DNA of 57,977 nucleotides from Bacillota bacterium (GCA_023460535.1 JAEWPV010000011.1:1-57977), one strand, 5' to 3'. Positions 45,152 through 53,867 are shown, counted from the first letter of the stretch. Made by a program: numbers and translations. Notes: generated by a model from the sequence alone, not told the origin.

Positions 45152-45180
45152 CTGTTTCTCCGGTCCTTTCGTGCAAGAAT

Positions 45181-45211
45181 AAAGAGGGTGCTTAAAGAAA
45201 GCACCCTCTTT
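45181..45211 (-). other. Intra-operon hairpin after the solute-binding protein gene
   Basis: A perfect 13-bp stem AAAGAGGGTGCTT/AAGCACCCTCTTT with a 5-base loop sits between the binding-protein gene and the beta-helix gene. Such hairpins often protect binding-protein mRNA or partly terminate, raising its level above downstream enzymes. Confidence 0.75.
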
Positions 45212-45286
45212 GCAATAGGCAAGGCAAATGCCACTAGTCCCAAAAATCCATTTTAGAATTTGAAAACTCTATTTGTACGAAGGAAC

Positions 45287-47032
45287 TTAACTGGCCAGTG
45301 CCTTTGCTCTTTCGTCAACAAGTGCCTTAAGCTTTTCTCTGTCGAACTGGTTCAGGGTAGCCCAATCAAAGCCCTCCAGAGATGTTTTAAGGTCGGCCCA
45401 GATTTTGTCAAACTCTGCCTGATCCTTTGCGAATACCATCTTCCAGGAAGCGTCGCACACCAGCGGACCACAGTTGCTTCTGATGAGCGCAATATCTGTG
45501 GTGTCCGGAGTAAGGTTTACGTTTACAAACGGAACTACGCTGATGGTATTGGTCTTTGTGAGGTAATCCACAGGGTTTTCTGCATTGAACCGCTCACCCC
45601 ACTGCTTGGTTGTGGTGGTTTTTGCTTTCTCAACCTCTGCAGGCCAGAACAGGTTGCCAAAAGGAGTATTGTTATTGGGGTTGATGCCTACACTGGCAAC
45701 CATCCACTGGTTAACCTGTAGCATGCCGTCCGCATAAAGACCGCCGCCGAACTCTTCGGGAACGGGGGAGTTATCCATCAGCGCGGTTTCACCCGCGGGT
45801 GTGCGAACAAAGCCGTTGCCATCCGCCGCATCCTCGTAAATGAAACCGTAGATGCCGCCGTGAATGATTTCGAGTCCATCCGGGCTGGACATCCAGTCCA
45901 TCAGCTCAAGAACCCTTTGCTTCTTTACGGGATCATCCGTGCCGCAGGCAAAGGCTCTGCCGCTGCCAAAGTACGGGTCGGAAGGCTGATAAATGGACAT
46001 GTCCTTGACAGGAGCAATGATAAAGTTCTCGCCTTTGTTGCCGCGTTCGGTTGTATTCCAGAAGCCCTGCTGCCAGTCGTTCCAAATTAGGAACACACGC
46101 TTGGAGCTGAACTTAGGCCAAACGGCATCCCAGTTCTGCGTGCCGGAGTCGGGGTCGATAACGCCGGCCTGATTGGCTTCGAAGTAGAACTGTAGTATCT
46201 TTTTGTATGCGCCATTGTCGTCGGTCAGATCCATCATGCTTCCGTCAGCGCCGAGCAGTATGGAGCTGTTTCCGTTAACAATTTCCTGACCGTACCATTT
46301 GGTAAGCTGGTTGACGTTCTCCATGGAGGTTCCGTCCCAGTCCGGCCACAGGGTAATGCCATAGCTGGGGTCTCCGGCTTCATTGGTGGGATGCTTATCC
46401 TGAATCTGGCGGAGCACCGATACGAGACCCGAAAGGTTCTCGATGTCGGGAGCGCCAATCTCATTGTAGTAATCCCAGAGAATGGTGGGAGCCACGCCGG
46501 GAATGATGGGAGAGAACGAGGTGGGGCTTGTATTTGCCATTTCGGTAGGCCATGCGTAATAGGACCCTTCACCTACGCCGTCAAGAGAGGAGTTGTAATA
46601 GTCTAGCTGAGGCTTGTATTCCTCAAACGAGACAAACTTCTTCATGCCATCGGTGATATCCACTACGAGCCCGGATTTAATGCCAGACTGAATATCCGCA
46701 TTATCCAATACAAGTAAATCGCCCAAGAATCCCGCTGCGGAACGAGCGGCAAAGATGTCCGCGCCAGCGACCTGGGGAGCTATGATGTTAAGCGTGACAT
46801 TCAGCTCATCCTTTAGAACCTTTGCCATCCATCCAATCTGCTCGCCCTGGAAGTTTGCCGGCTGAGAATAAACCTCAAGAACCACGTGCTCCCCGGTGGA
46901 ACCAGACGGAGCTTGGCTGCCCTCATCCACGTTGCTGGAAGCTTGAGGCGCAGATGTTGCGCACGCTGTAAGTAACATAGAGATCGCGAATACGCAAGCA
47001 AGCGCTAATGCGATTTGCCTTTTGATTGTCAT
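45287..47032 (-). CDS. Lpl-type sugar ABC transporter solute-binding lipoprotein
   Basis: A 581-residue extracellular solute-binding protein. The signal sequence ends in lipobox LTACAT, followed by a Ser-rich linker and a large two-lobe domain as in LplA/YtcQ proteins that capture complex oligosaccharides. The start is ATG 47032 with AAGGAGG. It is third in the operon after two permeases, which is an unusual order but common for the Lpl group. Confidence 0.92.
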   Translation of the reverse strand: MTIKRQIALALACVFAISMLLTACATSAPQASSNVDEGSQAPSGSTGEHVVLEVYSQPANFQGEQIGWMAKVLKDELNVTLNIIAPQVAGADIFAARSAAGFLGDLLVLDNADIQSGIKSGLVVDITDGMKKFVSFEEYKPQLDYYNSSLDGVGEGSYYAWPTEMANTSPTSFSPIIPGVAPTILWDYYNEIGAPDIENLSGLVSVLRQIQDKHPTNEAGDPSYGITLWPDWDGTSMENVNQLTKWYGQEIVNGNSSILLGADGSMMDLTDDNGAYKKILQFYFEANQAGVIDPDSGTQNWDAVWPKFSSKRVFLIWNDWQQGFWNTTERGNKGENFIIAPVKDMSIYQPSDPYFGSGRAFACGTDDPVKKQRVLELMDWMSSPDGLEIIHGGIYGFIYEDAADGNGFVRTPAGETALMDNSPVPEEFGGGLYADGMLQVNQWMVASVGINPNNNTPFGNLFWPAEVEKAKTTTTKQWGERFNAENPVDYLTKTNTISVVPFVNVNLTPDTTDIALIRSNCGPLVCDASWKMVFAKDQAEFDKIWADLKTSLEGFDWATLNQFDREKLKALVDERAKALAS

Positions 47033-47127
47033 CTTATCTTCCTCCTTAATCAATTTACAGACTCGTCTATGCTGAATCCCCGAAGGAATATCAACCAAAA
47101 TTACCTGCGAGAGTGTTTAGTCATTCG

Positions 47128-48066
47128 TTAACCCTTAACAGCGCCTATCATGATACCTTTTACAAAGAATTTCTGGAACATGGGGTAAACCAATAAAATA
47201 GGCAGTGCGACAATAATGGTTACGGTCATTCGAATAGAGGTTTGTGTCTGCGCGTTGGACAGCATTGCCTGCGCGCTTCCTGACGTCGCGTTGATAATTG
47301 CCTTTAAGGACTGCGAGGACTGTAGATACCGGTACAGAACAAACTGCAGCGTGTAATACTTTTCCTGTGTCATGAGCAGCAGCGTGTCCTGAAACGCGTT
47401 CCACTGTGTAACTGCTGAAAAGATTGCGATGGTTGCCAAAATGGGTTTTGCTATTGGCAGCATGATTCTAAAGAAGATGGTCAGCACCCTGGCGCCATCG
47501 CATTCCGCCGCCTCCTGCAGTTCCTTTGGCGTGGACTCCAAATATGTTTTGGTTAAGATAATGTAAAACGGAGAAACCACGGTAGGCAGGATATAGCCCC
47601 AAAAGTTGTTGGTAAGACCAAGGTTCATCATGGTTAGGTACCAAGGGATAATTCCCGCATTAAAATACATGGTGATTACCACAAAACGATACCAGAACTT
47701 ACGTTTCCAAACCGTTTCGCGCGTGAACATATACCCCATAAACGCTGCGCACAAAACGGTTAGCAACGTGCCGATGACCGTTCTGGAAACGGATATATAG
47801 GATGCCTGAAGAAGACCGGGTATCTTAAACGCATCGATATAGTTCGTAATATGCAGCCCCTGCGGAAACCAAATGATGGAGCCCTTTTCACTCAATTTAT
47901 TGTTACTGATTGTGTTGATGAAGATATAGTAAAAAGGGTATACACAGATAAAGGAAAACAGCGAAAAGACTAGGTAAATGAATGCATCTAAAAAAATGTC
48001 GCTAACCGAACGGCTTTTTATCTTGTTTCGTCTTGCGTGCAAGAATTTCTCTTTTAGTCTACTCAT
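47128..48066 (-). CDS. Carbohydrate ABC transporter permease (LplC/YtcP-like)
   Basis: A 312-residue membrane permease with six expected helices and the cytoplasmic-loop motif ELQEAAECDGARVLTIFFRIMLP. It ends FVKGIMIGAVKG, the standard LplC ending. The gene lies ten bases after its partner permease. RBS AAGGAGG. Confidence 0.94.
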   Translation of the reverse strand: MSRLKEKFLHARRNKIKSRSVSDIFLDAFIYLVFSLFSFICVYPFYYIFINTISNNKLSEKGSIIWFPQGLHITNYIDAFKIPGLLQASYISVSRTVIGTLLTVLCAAFMGYMFTRETVWKRKFWYRFVVITMYFNAGIIPWYLTMMNLGLTNNFWGYILPTVVSPFYIILTKTYLESTPKELQEAAECDGARVLTIFFRIMLPIAKPILATIAIFSAVTQWNAFQDTLLLMTQEKYYTLQFVLYRYLQSSQSLKAIINATSGSAQAMLSNAQTQTSIRMTVTIIVALPILLVYPMFQKFFVKGIMIGAVKG

Positions 48067-48076
48067 CGCTGCCTCC

Positions 48077-48997
48077 TTAAATAATACTTTGTTTGCGAAT
48101 TAGCTTAGAGAAAGAGTTTGCACCAAACAAAAGCACCAGACTAACAATACTCTTTAACATGCTAAGCGCTGTTGAAACGGAATAAACGGGGGGCTTGCTA
48201 GTTGTCAGATTGTATACGTACAAGTCGAGAACCTGTATAAACTCCCGGTTCCATGAATTCTGGAATACGTAGTACTGTTCCATTCCGTTATTCAGGAAGT
48301 TGGATATGTTTAAAAGCAACAATACAAAGAAGGTTGGCATTAGTCCCGGCAGGGTGATATGCCAGATGCACTTTAACCGCGTTGCGCCATCTATTCGAGC
48401 CGCCTCATACAGTATCTCATCAATACCTGCGATTGCGGCAATGTACATAATCGCCGCCCAGCCAAGGTTCTTCCATGTGAGCCACAACCACATCTTCAGC
48501 CACATATTGCTGCTGGATTTCATGAAATCAATCGGAGCGGATATCAGTCCCAAATCCTGCAGCACGCTGTTAAACATACCTGTGTTGCTCATTAGAAGAA
48601 ACGCCACCGAGTAAACCAAAACCCAGCTGATAAAGTTTGGAATTGTCGTGACTGTTTGCACAAACTTCTTGAAACGGACTGCCTTTATTTCATTTAGGAG
48701 TATGGCGAACACCATCGGCAGCCACGAAAATGCAAGCGCTATCCCGCTCATGGCAAAGGTGTTTCGCAATACTTCGAGTGTTTGCTTGATATAGGACCTG
48801 CTCTGGAAAAGAACCTTAAACCACTTAAGTCCAACGAACGAATCCCACGAAAATGGCATAGGAGGCTGGTAATCATAAAACGCGTAAATCCATCCGTATA
48901 ATGGGTAGTACGCAAAAACCAACACGAGAAGCAAAAACGGTGTTAAGAGCAAAAATTCCTTGTAAGAGCGCATCTTCCTGCTATCTAGTTTCTTCAT
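48077..48997 (-). CDS. Carbohydrate ABC transporter permease (LplB-like)
   Basis: A 306-residue permease with six expected helices and the EAA-type motif EILYEAARIDGATRLKCIWHITLPG. First gene of the cargo operon, after AGAAGGGGG. No ATPase gene is in the element, so energy must come from a shared MsmX-type ATPase encoded elsewhere. Confidence 0.94.
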   Translation of the reverse strand: MKKLDSRKMRSYKEFLLLTPFLLLVLVFAYYPLYGWIYAFYDYQPPMPFSWDSFVGLKWFKVLFQSRSYIKQTLEVLRNTFAMSGIALAFSWLPMVFAILLNEIKAVRFKKFVQTVTTIPNFISWVLVYSVAFLLMSNTGMFNSVLQDLGLISAPIDFMKSSSNMWLKMWLWLTWKNLGWAAIMYIAAIAGIDEILYEAARIDGATRLKCIWHITLPGLMPTFFVLLLLNISNFLNNGMEQYYVFQNSWNREFIQVLDLYVYNLTTSKPPVYSVSTALSMLKSIVSLVLLFGANSFSKLIRKQSII

Positions 48998-49427
48998 GTT
49001 TCCCCCTTCTTGAGCGCCGGGTTTACAGTCCCTTAACTATTTTATACGCAAGATAAGATAGAAAAGGGAGTTGCAGACCTTCGCGCACAAACCGTTGTGA
49101 AATTGTATATAAAATATATTTATTTTATAAATTTATTATGCTATGTGAATATATTAACTGCATTTTGCTATGATTACAATGACTTATAAACTTGCAGTTG
49201 TGATTTATAATAGCTTTGTTATGATATATATTACTGTTCAGGACAAAATAATGTCTTTTTCTACCATTTGGTTCTTTTGTGCATCTCGCACTAAGTATCA
49301 CTGTATAAGAAAGATGTCATAGTACAATTTGCGTATATCATGTAAACAAAAAAAACAAGGGGTCTTGATTAATGTCCCCTTGTCTTTATAGATAATCTTG
49401 CCTTTTTCTGCCCAACCGCCGCCGATG
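48998..49427. other. Intergenic region upstream of the glycan operon
   Basis: A 430-bp AT-rich region with no gene. It must hold the promoter of the minus-strand transporter-hydrolase operon and probably the AraC binding site, but I could not fix a convincing -35/-10 pair. The AraC gene terminator is at its right end (49351-49383). Confidence 0.6.
49351..49383 (-). terminator. Terminator of the element's AraC gene
   Basis: On the minus strand ACAAGGGG pairs with CCCCTTGT and is followed by a seven-T run. Confidence 0.85.
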
Positions 49428-50201
49428 TCAACGAATCGATAAGTTATTCTTTCGATATTGGTTTGGTGTTAATCCGGTGATCCTCTTAAACTGCCTAAAA
49501 AAATGCTCCGCAGAGCTGTATCCGCACAGGGGAATAATCTCTGTTACTGAATATTTGCTGTTTTTAAGATATCGCTTTGCCAGAGCAATCCGGGAGGCGA
49601 TGACATCCTCCATACAGGTAGTATTAAAGGTCTGCTTATAGGTGTTTTCCAGATGACTGATAGAAAGGTTTAGTTTTTTAGACATAAGCTGCAAGGTCCA
49701 ATCAATCTCCGGGTGCTTCATAATCTCATCCTTTAAATCATACACACTCTTGCATACACTGTTTGCGGGAGAAAAGCTAAAGAGGCAGGACAGCTTTGTA
49801 AAAATCGCCTGCATCAGTTTGTCCATTATCAGGTCCTTACGCTCATTGGCCGAGCTGAACTCTGACGTAATGAGCTGAAACAAACGATGATAATACCACC
49901 CATCCCCAACATAAACCGGCTCCGCAATGGGAATTTTTGAATTGTAATAGCTATCATCATCCGTGACAAAGCGCGTATAATCATTTGAATAACGTTCTTC
50001 ACACGCTCGATAGCTATAGGTCTGATTCGGACGAAACAGCATCATGCTGTTCTCTGGGTATCGTTCGTACGCCCCGTCAACAATTAGTTCAAAAGGGGTG
50101 TGAACCAAGACAATCAACCAAAAAGGATCTCTGCCGTGTGAATTAAACTCAAAGTCACTTTTATGCACTGCGTCAAACTCCGCAGTAAGAACCTTAAACA
50201 T
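49428..50201 (-). CDS. AraC-family regulator of the glycan locus
   Basis: A 257-residue AraC/XylS-type regulator. A cupin-like sugar-sensing N-terminal half (FELIVDGAYERYPENSMMLFRPNQ) is followed by two HTH motifs (LQLMSKKLNLSISHLENTYK and TEIIPLCGYSSAEHFFRQFKRITGLTPNQYR). The start is ATG 50201 with GGGGGG upstream. It lies directly upstream of the transporter operon on the same strand and is the likely activator of it. Confidence 0.9.
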   Translation of the reverse strand: MFKVLTAEFDAVHKSDFEFNSHGRDPFWLIVLVHTPFELIVDGAYERYPENSMMLFRPNQTYSYRACEERYSNDYTRFVTDDDSYYNSKIPIAEPVYVGDGWYYHRLFQLITSEFSSANERKDLIMDKLMQAIFTKLSCLFSFSPANSVCKSVYDLKDEIMKHPEIDWTLQLMSKKLNLSISHLENTYKQTFNTTCMEDVIASRIALAKRYLKNSKYSVTEIIPLCGYSSAEHFFRQFKRITGLTPNQYRKNNLSIR

Positions 50202-50406
50202 ACTTTGCCCCCCTAACCAATAAAACACAGGGTCTCTATTTTTGCCAGTTGAAGATCGACTTCTCTGGATATTTCCTATCTCTATTATATGCCTTGTCCA
50301 CAAACATTGTCAATGTTGCTATAATATCAACAAATAATTAAGTTTCGATTGTCAGTTTTGATGAGTGTATAACAAAGATATAACTTCATGCAGATTTGCC
50401 ATGTGG

Positions 50407-51882
50407 CTATATGTCCTCTCTCCATTGAACCCTGATACTTTCTATTTTATTAAAATACCCTCCCTCGGTTTTTTCGCAGCAAACCTCGATACGCTCCACA
50501 AAAAGCCGAAGGAACGAACGGCGCTGCGCGTTACTGAGCAAACACCAATTCTCTTTCAGGCTCAGGATTATATGGCTGTTATCAACGACTGTCTCCTCTT
50601 TCTGTGCCCTCTCCCGTTCCAGCTCTGCAGTAAGCAATTGTCGGTCGCTGTCGATGCTTTTCATGATTTTTTTGTACTCCTCAAATGCTAATTCGCTTAC
50701 CGCATACAACTGCTGTACCTCTTTTCTCTTGGCTTCCAGCTGTCGCAGGATATTCTCATACCGTTGAATGTCAGGCTTGCTCATTTTGCGTCTTTGCGTT
50801 ATTTCTTCCAGCAAGATATCGTCTGGACACTCTAGTTCAGCAAAACGGGATAGGTACGTTTCAAAAGCTTTCTCTATCTTTTTGTGGCTTATGCTGCCCA
50901 CCTGGCAGGTCTTTAGGGTGTGATTTGGGCAAACATAGCCCACCGCCTTTTGCTTACCATCTTTTGTCTGTTTATGTGTCTCGTAGGTTTTCAGGCGGTG
51001 CCCACATTTGGCGCATACCAAAAAGCCGGAAAAGTACTTGTCGTTACCCGGCTGCTTCTTTGGCGTGATTTTTTGATTACTAGCCAACATCAGCGCGGCA
51101 GCATCAAACAGCTCTTGTGAGATAATGGGCTCATGCAAACCCTCCCACTCCCGTGTTCGGGCTTTGTCGGCTGTATGATGACGTACTTTGCCGATATAAT
51201 TACAGTTTTGCAATACGCGCCGCACCTTGGTTCCGTTCCATGTTTTATCCGCCTTTGTTTTTACCCCCCGCATATTAAGGCGCCGGGCAATTTCTATCAG
51301 CGATGCCCCGTCGCAGACAAACAGTTCGAAAATCTCACGCACAATTTGAGCCTGCGGTTCGTTTATTCGCTGTATGGTTTCTCCGCTCGTTCGGTCGTAG
51401 CCGAAGCTTGCTTGCGCAGTGCAAAGGGTGTACCCCTCTTTCACCTTGCGCTCCAGCCCCAGCCTTGTGCGTTCAATAGTATTCTCCCGCTCAAACTCTG
51501 CAAAAATACCTATAATTTTTAAGAACAGTCGACCAGACGCAGTCTGTGTGTCGATGCTTTCCATGAGCGAATTAAATGCGCAGTGATAGTTGTTAAACAG
51601 GTCTACCAGATAAATCAGATCGGCTGTGGAACGCGTGAGACGGTCAATTTTATACACCAGCACATTTTGAACCAAGCCGCTCTTGACATCCTCGATCAGC
51701 TCCATCACGGCGGGTCTGCTTTTTATGTCCTTGCCGGAGATGCCTTCGTCTGCGTAGATTTTATGTACCGTCCAGTCCTTTATCCCGGCATAATCCTTCA
51801 GCTTCTGTGTTTGCGCCCGAATGGAAAAGCCCGCCTGCGCCTGCTCATCCGTAGACACACGGACGTAGATAGCGGTTTGCAT
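50407..51882 (-). CDS. Large serine recombinase (integrase) of the element
   Basis: A 491-residue site-specific recombinase. The catalytic Ser10 lies in YVRVSTDEQ. The resolvase domain with YKIDRLTRS and EFERENTIERTRLGL spans about 1-150, and the recombinase domain about 160-265 (INEPQAQIVREIFELF). The zinc-ribbon Cys set is CAKC plus CPNH...C near 290-330, and a coiled coil near 380-440 is followed by a basic tail. All parts needed for integration are present. The gene starts 250 bp from the right junction, the usual place next to attP. It would integrate the element and, with a directionality factor, excise it. Confidence 0.95.
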   Translation of the reverse strand: MQTAIYVRVSTDEQAQAGFSIRAQTQKLKDYAGIKDWTVHKIYADEGISGKDIKSRPAVMELIEDVKSGLVQNVLVYKIDRLTRSTADLIYLVDLFNNYHCAFNSLMESIDTQTASGRLFLKIIGIFAEFERENTIERTRLGLERKVKEGYTLCTAQASFGYDRTSGETIQRINEPQAQIVREIFELFVCDGASLIEIARRLNMRGVKTKADKTWNGTKVRRVLQNCNYIGKVRHHTADKARTREWEGLHEPIISQELFDAAALMLASNQKITPKKQPGNDKYFSGFLVCAKCGHRLKTYETHKQTKDGKQKAVGYVCPNHTLKTCQVGSISHKKIEKAFETYLSRFAELECPDDILLEEITQRRKMSKPDIQRYENILRQLEAKRKEVQQLYAVSELAFEEYKKIMKSIDSDRQLLTAELERERAQKEETVVDNSHIILSLKENWCLLSNAQRRSFLRLFVERIEVCCEKTEGGYFNKIESIRVQWREDI

Positions 51883-51936
51883 TATCTATCGCCCCTGTCA
51901 CTGCTTTTTGATAGGGGTTTTGTGCTTTCTTCATTT

Positions 51937-53550
51937 TTAGGGGGAACTAAGGTGTTCAAAAAGAATTTCAACATCTTTAGCTGCAGCTGTTTTGGTATAT
52001 GAATTTGCTTTGGATCTTGTGCCAAAAACCTCACCCCTTGAAAATACATATTCAATGGGTGAAGCAATTATAGATTGTCCGAAATCGTATGAACCTGTTT
52101 TACCATTCGTATTACTTTTACCAACCCCAGCGTCAAGCAATGTTGCCATAAACCACACGATGTTCAGGTATGCAATCTCGCGCTGACGTGCATGCAGTGC
52201 ATCCTCTCCCTCAAGCTTTGGAGCCGCCGCTATGCTGTTTTCATACTGTTCTTTTACATATTCATCTAGCGGCAAACGCTGGCGTACGCTTGGTGCCAAT
52301 ACCTCCTTGCGCAGGTCTAGCTGCTTAGACCAAGGAAAGGCATGGGTTTCGTACGCCGCGGGGTCCCTGAACCAGGGGTAGCCGCCGAAGATTTCATCCG
52401 CACACTCGCCGGACAGGCACACGGTGTGGTTTTGCTTGATAAGCTCGCAGTAGTACAATAAAGAGGAATCGATATCCGCCATTCCCGGCAAATCCTTTGC
52501 CCGCACGGCTCCGTACAGCCCGGTAACCAGCGCGCTGGTTTCACACACCAAAACACGGTGCCGCGACCCGATGTGCCGCGACATCAGTGCGGCAAACGGA
52601 CCGTCCTCCGAGGGCTGAAAAGATGACGGCTTAAAGTAGCGGCTGTTATCGGCGAACTCGAACGAATAGGTGTCAAGGGTCTTGCCCTGTTCGCCCATTG
52701 TAATCGCCGACACTGCAGAGACTACGCTCGAATCAAGCCCACCCGAAAGCAATGTGCAGATTGGAACATCTGAAACCAGCTGACGACGGATGGAATCAAA
52801 CAGCAAATCGCGAACCGTTTGTACCGTTTGTTCGTAGCTTTCGGTGTGCGGCTTTGCGGTAAGCTGCCAATAGGGATAGGTTTGCAGACCGTCTCTATCA
52901 AAGACCGCTGCAAACCCGGGCTTTAGCTCGTGTATACCCCGGTATACCCCGCATCCGGGTGTTCTGGCGGGCCCCAGACCGAATATCTCGCACAAACCGT
53001 TTGTATCTATCACCGGCTTGATGCCGGGGTATTCAAACAACGCCTTAATCTCCGAACCAAACACCAGGGTGTCGTCTGCCATGGTGTAAAACAACGGCTT
53101 TACACCGAACCGGTCACGCGCAAAAAAACAGCTGCTCGCCCGTTCATCCCATACCACAAAGGCGAAAATCCCATTAAAGTGATTCACGCAGTCCTTGCCG
53201 TACTCCATGTAGGCGCGCAACAGCACCTCGGTATCCGATGTGGTTGCAAAGGTATGTCCTTTTGTTAGCAATGTCGTACGGATTTCGTCGGTATTGTACA
53301 GCTCGCCGTTATATACCAACACATAGTCTGCACCATCCTCGCTGCAGATCATTGGCTGGATGCCTCCGACGGGGTCGATTACAACCAGTCTGCGGTGTGC
53401 AAATACGACCTGTTCGCTTACATATTCCCCACCCGCGTCCGGTCCTCTGTGGCTTAGTACATTCCCCATTCGCTTAGCTATCGCCTTTGCTTCCTCCTCG
53501 CGTTTTAAAAAGCTATCTCTAAAATCGCAGAAGCCTGCAATCCCACACAT
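51937..53550 (-). CDS. asnB: Truncated asparagine synthetase (asnB 5' part) with element-encoded tail
   Basis: The glutamine-hydrolysing asparagine synthetase converts aspartate to asparagine. The start MCGIAGF leaves Cys2 as the glutaminase nucleophile; HRGPDAGGE, YNGELYN and the PP-loop SGGLDSS at 269-275 follow. Native sequence ends after FMATLLD (residue 473). The next 64 residues, AGVGKSNTNGKTGSYDFG onward to HLSSP, are encoded by the element and unlike any AsnB. The missing 144 residues lie at 36363-36797. Glutaminase activity may survive, but asparagine synthesis is unlikely. The MCGIAG start is required by the chemistry; an upstream in-frame start at 53601 is not credible. Confidence 0.93.
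   Translation of the reverse strand: MCGIAGFCDFRDSFLKREEEAKAIAKRMGNVLSHRGPDAGGEYVSEQVVFAHRRLVVIDPVGGIQPMICSEDGADYVLVYNGELYNTDEIRTTLLTKGHTFATTSDTEVLLRAYMEYGKDCVNHFNGIFAFVVWDERASSCFFARDRFGVKPLFYTMADDTLVFGSEIKALFEYPGIKPVIDTNGLCEIFGLGPARTPGCGVYRGIHELKPGFAAVFDRDGLQTYPYWQLTAKPHTESYEQTVQTVRDLLFDSIRRQLVSDVPICTLLSGGLDSSVVSAVSAITMGEQGKTLDTYSFEFADNSRYFKPSSFQPSEDGPFAALMSRHIGSRHRVLVCETSALVTGLYGAVRAKDLPGMADIDSSLLYYCELIKQNHTVCLSGECADEIFGGYPWFRDPAAYETHAFPWSKQLDLRKEVLAPSVRQRLPLDEYVKEQYENSIAAAPKLEGEDALHARQREIAYLNIVWFMATLLDAGVGKSNTNGKTGSYDFGQSIIASPIEYVFSRGEVFGTRSKANSYTKTAAAKDVEILFEHLSSP
52116..52150. other. Right attachment junction of the element
   Basis: Element sequence TTTTACCAACCCCAGCG meets core TC at 52133-52134, followed by asnB sequence AAGCAATGTTGCCAT. 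CCCCAG ends two bases from the core, mirroring CTGGGG at the left end. Confidence 0.85.
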
Positions 53551-53784
53551 ATCATCACGCCTCTCTTTCAGGGGGCTTGTTTGATGCTGCCGATAAAACA
53601 TCTTGTCAAAACCGGATTCTGTTGCGTTTGATTACTTGATGAGTTTTACCCGCAGGCCATATCAGGCAGGGCGCCTTTGCCCTTTCTTACAAGTTCTCTC
53701 CCCTTCTCTCATATACTCATTATATGAGCGTAACACGGCGGTGTGATAGCTTACTCGGCATATAGCCACTGATTCTGTACATGC

Positions 53785-53837
53785 AAAAAAGGTCTGCCAT
53801 AAGCCGGTGTATAACCACAGGGCTTAGGCAAACCTTT
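53785..53837 (-). terminator. Terminator of the nucleobase permease gene
   Basis: On the minus strand an interrupted stem of about 17 pairs (AAAGGT, TTGCC, TAAGCC against GGCTTAT, GGCAG, ACCTTT) is followed by a six-T run. Confidence 0.82.
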
Positions 53838-53867
53838 ACTTATGTTGCTTGAATAACCGAATTTGGT

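Larger units (their letters stand above)
36799..52134. mobile_element. 15.3-kb serine-recombinase element inserted in asnB, carrying a glycan-utilisation locus
   Basis: The element is bounded by a TC core at 36799-36800 and at 52133-52134, giving 15,334 bp. Outside the boundaries the DNA codes for the two parts of one asnB gene, and the join is frame-perfect. A large serine recombinase gene lies 250 bp inside the right end. Element ends read outward-to-inward from the core are CCCTGGGGATGATTAAA (left) and CGCTGGGGTTGGTAAAA (right), 13 of 17 identical. Cargo: one hypothetical protein, GH27, GH31, GH43, a beta-helix protein, a sugar ABC transporter and an AraC regulator. I saw no conjugation, phage or resistance genes and no clear excision factor. 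Confidence 0.9.

Noticed and set aside
36363..53550. Two asnB fragments as products of genome misassembly
   Set aside because: The junctions are symmetric serine-integrase half-sites with a recombinase next to one end, and the halves join in frame; biological insertion explains this better.
53551..53760. T-box leader of asnB
   Set aside because: The conserved T-box sequence with AGGGTGGNACCGCG was not found.
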